The notes under the pieces are model-generated. The model was given only the letters and a program-made list of their open reading frames with translations, was not told the DNA's origin and searched no databases. From JADLDB01 sp040755835 (GTDB lineage Bacteria > Myxococcota > Myxococcia > Myxococcales > Myxococcaceae), in the NCBI GenBank assembly GCA_040755835.1, contig JBFMAB010000041.1:62001-126000 (forward strand): DNA of 64,000 bases. The letters are read 5' to 3'. The position numbers and the translations under genes are program-made. This document shows positions 60,981 to 64,000 of the stretch, piece by piece; position 1 is the stretch's first letter, and each line of letters opens with the position of its first letter.

Positions 60981-63638
60981 ATGACGGCAGTGACTCGGAA
61001 CGGGCTCTGGGCGGCGGTGTTTGCGCTCGCGAGCCTCGGCCTCTTTGCGTGCGGCGGCGGCAACTCCACGACGGACGGTGGCACCGGCGGTGGCGGCGGC
61101 ACTTCGGGCGACTGCATCGAGGACATCGACTGCCCGGATCCGCAGCTCTTCTTCTGCAACACCACGACCTCGACGTGTGAGCCGTCGTGCCGCGTGAAGG
61201 AGGACTGTTCGGCGGCGCGGCGTGGCCAGTACGCGCTGGACTTCTGCAATGGGGCGCTCGGCTGCGAGTGCGACGAGGGCAAGTGCGTGGGCTCGCTGTG
61301 CTCGTCCGACGCGGACTGCGGCTCGCAGGTCTGCCGCAACGGCGCGTGCGTGGCGCCGCCGGCCGCTTCGACGGTCGCGAAGTGCTCGGTGTCCCCCGAC
61401 TTCGTCGTCGCGAAGGAAGGCGCGAAGGTGAAGTTCTGGGTCTCGGCCTGGGACGCGTCGAACAAGCCGGTCGTCGTGAAGGAGGGTGCCAACTGGGCCC
61501 CGGTGGCCGGTGGACCCTTCACGAACTCGGGGGCGGGCACCTCGTTCGAGTTCCTGGCCTCGACCGCCACCACTGGAACGGCGGCGGTTGACGCGGCCGA
61601 GGCCTCGTTCGGCTCGGTGAAGTGCACCGCCAAGGCCATTGTCCTGCCGGCGGCCGTCGCGGCGGGGGAGGTGGCGGTCGCGGTGGTCGACGAGCTGTCG
61701 GGCCGTCCGGTCGCCAACGCCGACGTGGTGCTGGCGAACACCGACGGCTCCATCGTGCAGCAGGCGGGCGCCGACTCGGTGAAGACCGATGCGCGCGGCT
61801 ACGTGAAGTTGACCGGCGCGCCGTCGGCCTTCAGCGTGACGGCCTTCCACTCCGAGTACTCGTACCTGACGATCGCGAACTACTCGGGCACCTCGCGCTT
61901 CCTGTCGATGGTGATCCGCCGCAACCAGACGGACAAGTACGGCGGCTACAAGGGCGGCTTCGGCAGCACCGTGCCGGCCACCTCGAACGTGCACGCGGCC
62001 ATCGCGGGCATGTCGATCGCGGGCTCCATCACCAACCTGTCGATCGCGCAGCTGCTCGGCCCGTCGGTGCCGACGGACATCAAGATCGGCTCGGCGATCA
62101 ACCAGACGGGCGTGCCGATCCCCGCGGGCGTCTTCCTCGGCTTCGGCGACCAGCAGATCAAGAACACCTTCGCGGGCCAGGGGCTCGCGGGCACCTGCGC
62201 CGACGAGACCAGGGTGCTGGCCGGTGAGTGCGGCACCCGCACGGCGTGGGCGCTCGCCGGCGACGTGCCGCTGGGCGACCTGCCCATCGACGCGGTCGCG
62301 GGCGGCCTCGACAACATCAACATCGGCGCGCTGCTCTCGCGCATCCTGCCCATCTTCAAGAAGTTCAACTCGTCCATCGTGCGCGACGTCACCTTCACCC
62401 TGAAGGCCACGCCGTTCGGGAGCGGCAAGCCGGACTTCTCGGACCAGGCGCACTTCGTGACGCAGGATCACAACTTCACGCAGATCCCGCTGGCGTTCAG
62501 CTACGTCGCCAAGCTGCCCGAGCTGCCGAAGTTCAAGAACGCCTACGTCGACGGCGTGGCGATCATCGGCGGCGCCTCGGTGCCCGGCCAGGGCGTGGTG
62601 CCGCTGGGCATCGGCGTCGGCGTGAACACCAACCCGGTAGACGGGCAGACGGACAAGCAGGCGGACCTGCCGGCGCAGGGTCTGGTGCAGATCCGCATGG
62701 CGCCGACGCACGACGGCATCGAGGGCGGCGAGTACGGCCTGGTGATCGCGGGCATCAGCGCGAAGGGCCTCACGGACTCGTCGGCGGGCCTCGGCGCCTC
62801 GGCGATCTTCGCTCGGCTGCCGAACAACGCGCTCGTCTTCGATCCGAAGGGCGCGACGCCGGTGGACGTGTCCGGGCAGTCGTTCCCCGTCTTCCCCGAG
62901 GGCGCGAAGTTCAACTTCACGGACACCGCGCAGGGCGCGATCCCCGGCCGCAGCTTCCGCTTCGGCACCGCGCCGAATCTGTCGGAGATCAACGTGCTGC
63001 GCGTCTCCTTCGCGGACGACAAGGAGCACCGCTGGGACGTGCTGATGAACCCGACGGCCGCCGCGGCGGGCTTCACGCTGCCGGCGACCCCCAACGGCAC
63101 CACCCACGCCGATCGTCTCTTCGCGAACGGCATGGCGTCGGGTGAACGCTCGACGATGGTCGTCCAGGCGCTGCGTCTGAACACCAAGCCGTCCGGCGGC
63201 GGCACGGCGATCTCGTTCAACGACTTCGTCGAGCTGAACGACACCAACGCGGACCGCACCACGGACCTGCTGACGGCGTTCGGCTTCCTCGATTACGGCC
63301 GCCCGACGGTCGCCTTCACCACGCCGAAGGACAACAACTCGACCATCGCGAAGGGCTCCAAGATCGTGGTGGAGGTGAAGAACTTCAAGATCGGCACCAC
63401 CGCGGGCGACGACGGCGTCGTGAAGCTGTCGTTCTCCATGGGCGGCAACCCCGTCACCGGCTGCGATCCGGCGGTCCTGAAGACCGAGACCATGGCCGGC
63501 AACGGCGAGCTCGAGTACACGCTGCCCATGTCGTGCGCGGGCACGGGCCTGTCGATGAAGGCCGAGCTCCTGATGATCGACGAGGCGACGGCGGTGGCCC
63601 CGGCGGTCTCGTCGACGCTGACGGTCACGATCCAGTAG
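60981..63638 (+). CDS. Large lipoprotein with cysteine-rich N-terminus and Ig-like domains
   Basis: 885 aa, ATG after a perfect AAAGGAG site. Lipobox Leu-Phe-Ala-Cys24, then a Gly/Thr linker. A cysteine module follows (about 43-130; DCIEDIDC, CEPSC, CECDEGKC). A beta-rich domain then includes a carboxypeptidase-regulatory-like segment (AVVDELSGRPVANADVVLANTDG, about 235-300). The rest is a long beta-rich region with no recognised catalytic motif. A final Ig-like domain (about 775-885) is introduced by PTVAFTTPKDNNSTIAKG. It is probably exposed on the cell surface. Function unknown. It is followed by a good terminator. Confidence 0.85.
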   Translation: MTAVTRNGLWAAVFALASLGLFACGGGNSTTDGGTGGGGGTSGDCIEDIDCPDPQLFFCNTTTSTCEPSCRVKEDCSAARRGQYALDFCNGALGCECDEGKCVGSLCSSDADCGSQVCRNGACVAPPAASTVAKCSVSPDFVVAKEGAKVKFWVSAWDASNKPVVVKEGANWAPVAGGPFTNSGAGTSFEFLASTATTGTAAVDAAEASFGSVKCTAKAIVLPAAVAAGEVAVAVVDELSGRPVANADVVLANTDGSIVQQAGADSVKTDARGYVKLTGAPSAFSVTAFHSEYSYLTIANYSGTSRFLSMVIRRNQTDKYGGYKGGFGSTVPATSNVHAAIAGMSIAGSITNLSIAQLLGPSVPTDIKIGSAINQTGVPIPAGVFLGFGDQQIKNTFAGQGLAGTCADETRVLAGECGTRTAWALAGDVPLGDLPIDAVAGGLDNINIGALLSRILPIFKKFNSSIVRDVTFTLKATPFGSGKPDFSDQAHFVTQDHNFTQIPLAFSYVAKLPELPKFKNAYVDGVAIIGGASVPGQGVVPLGIGVGVNTNPVDGQTDKQADLPAQGLVQIRMAPTHDGIEGGEYGLVIAGISAKGLTDSSAGLGASAIFARLPNNALVFDPKGATPVDVSGQSFPVFPEGAKFNFTDTAQGAIPGRSFRFGTAPNLSEINVLRVSFADDKEHRWDVLMNPTAAAAGFTLPATPNGTTHADRLFANGMASGERSTMVVQALRLNTKPSGGGTAISFNDFVELNDTNADRTTDLLTAFGFLDYGRPTVAFTTPKDNNSTIAKGSKIVVEVKNFKIGTTAGDDGVVKLSFSMGGNPVTGCDPAVLKTETMAGNGELEYTLPMSCAGTGLSMKAELLMIDEATAVAPAVSSTLTVTIQ

Positions 63639-63674
63639 TCCGGCAGGCGCCCCGGCGGGCGCAGGCGACGTGAG

Positions 63675-63708
63675 CGGGGTCCCTTCGATCAAGGGGGGGC
63701 CCCGTTTC
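63675..63708 (+). terminator. Terminator after large lipoprotein gene
   Basis: A CGGGG / CCCCG stem continues into an inner CCCTT / AAGGG stem across a small bulge, and a TTTCATT tail follows. It begins 37 bases after the stop codon. Confidence 0.6.
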
Positions 63709-63753
63709 ATTGCGGGCGGGCGCGGCCGCCTGGGCTAGCCTTGGGAGAAAGCC

Positions 63754-64000
63754 GTGGCGCGCCAGAAGAAACACACGACGGCAATCACCGTCATTTCGAA
63801 GATCCGCGACCAGGCGGTGAGCCAGTCGGCCGCGTTGGTGGTGATCCACGGCGAGGATCTCGGCCGGAAATACGACCTCGAGGACGAGCTGGTGATCGGC
63901 CGGTCCACGAGGTGCGACGTCGAGGTGGACCAGGACTCGGTGAGCCGCAACCACGCCTGCGTGCGCTACGACGGCTCGCGCGTGGTGGTGAAGGACCTGG
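63754..64000 (+). CDS. FHA-domain protein, N-terminal part (cut by window edge)
   Basis: GTG 63754, with GGGAG upstream, opens a frame that is still open at the window end (82 residues seen). A short basic leader (ARQKKHTTAITVISK) precedes an FHA domain with the full phosphothreonine-binding set: VIGRSTRCDVEVDQDSV then S-R-N-H-A. Unlike the GltG-like protein, the Arg is present. In myxobacteria such N-termini are often joined to a GGDEF or receiver domain, but that part lies outside. Function cannot be given beyond phosphopeptide binding. Confidence 0.8.
   Translation, partial: MARQKKHTTAITVISKIRDQAVSQSAALVVIHGEDLGRKYDLEDELVIGRSTRCDVEVDQDSVSRNHACVRYDGSRVVVKDL

Overview
The window is high-GC DNA, with long shadow open frames opposite most genes. 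It fits a gliding, carotenoid-making myxobacterium (Myxococcota). Reasons are: many secreted lipoproteins, including cysteine-rich and von Willebrand A (VWA) types; a run of genes matching the Myxococcus xanthus Glt gliding machinery; an MglA-like GTPase; DUF4388 proteins; and mevalonate-pathway isoprenoid genes. No rRNA, tRNA, CRISPR array, intact insertion sequence or phage was seen. Most genes look like ordinary chromosomal genes, with a few decayed accessory genes between them.

Layout. 0-6.5 kb: a partial lipoprotein, a ribbon-helix-helix regulator, a nucleotide-sugar epimerase/decarboxylase, Lon protease, and a convergent VWA lipoprotein / cysteine-rich lipoprotein pair. 6.5-12.3 kb: a decayed Uma2 nuclease, a HAD phosphatase, a TldD-like protein whose frame runs through the gene opposite, a peptidase-MA lipoprotein, an alkaline-phosphatase-superfamily enzyme and a DUF4388 protein. 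12.3-16.5 kb (minus strand): purM-purN-FAD oxidoreductase-MglA-like GTPase, each joined to the next by a 4-base ATGA overlap. 16.6-20.4 kb: a CHASE2 adenylate cyclase, a CRP-type regulator and a cyclic-nucleotide phosphodiesterase in tandem, so synthesis, response and breakdown of cAMP lie together. Then udk, a VapBC relic and a GldF/GldG-type ABC export operon. 26-31 kb: aspartokinase, lycopene cyclase, a LuxR-type regulator with a degenerate receiver, a hydrolase-like lipoprotein and 0.6 kb of decayed sequence.

31.6-47.5 kb is the most striking part. An isolated ribosomal protein L3 gene is followed by ten co-oriented envelope genes: a cysteine-rich lipoprotein, a VWA lipoprotein, two outer-membrane beta-barrels, GltC-, GltD-, GltE-, GltF- and GltG-like proteins, and a third barrel (GltH-like). 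M. xanthus has these genes in two separate clusters. Here they form one run, with a VWA lipoprotein in the middle and without the giant GltI or GltJ genes directly after it. Strong hairpins and candidate promoters divide the run into several transcription units.

47.5-64 kb: a 3,5-diaminohexanoate dehydrogenase, a small membrane protein, a DsrE-like protein, a mevalonate operon (fni, HMG-CoA reductase, mevalonate kinase, diphosphomevalonate decarboxylase, but no phosphomevalonate kinase or HMG-CoA synthase), a lytic transglycosylase, a small cysteine-rich protein, a DUF4388/receiver protein, a CAP-domain protein with a DciA-like protein, a large lipoprotein behind a candidate sigma-54 promoter, and the start of an FHA protein cut by the window edge. 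All functions are read from motifs and family knowledge. No database search was run.
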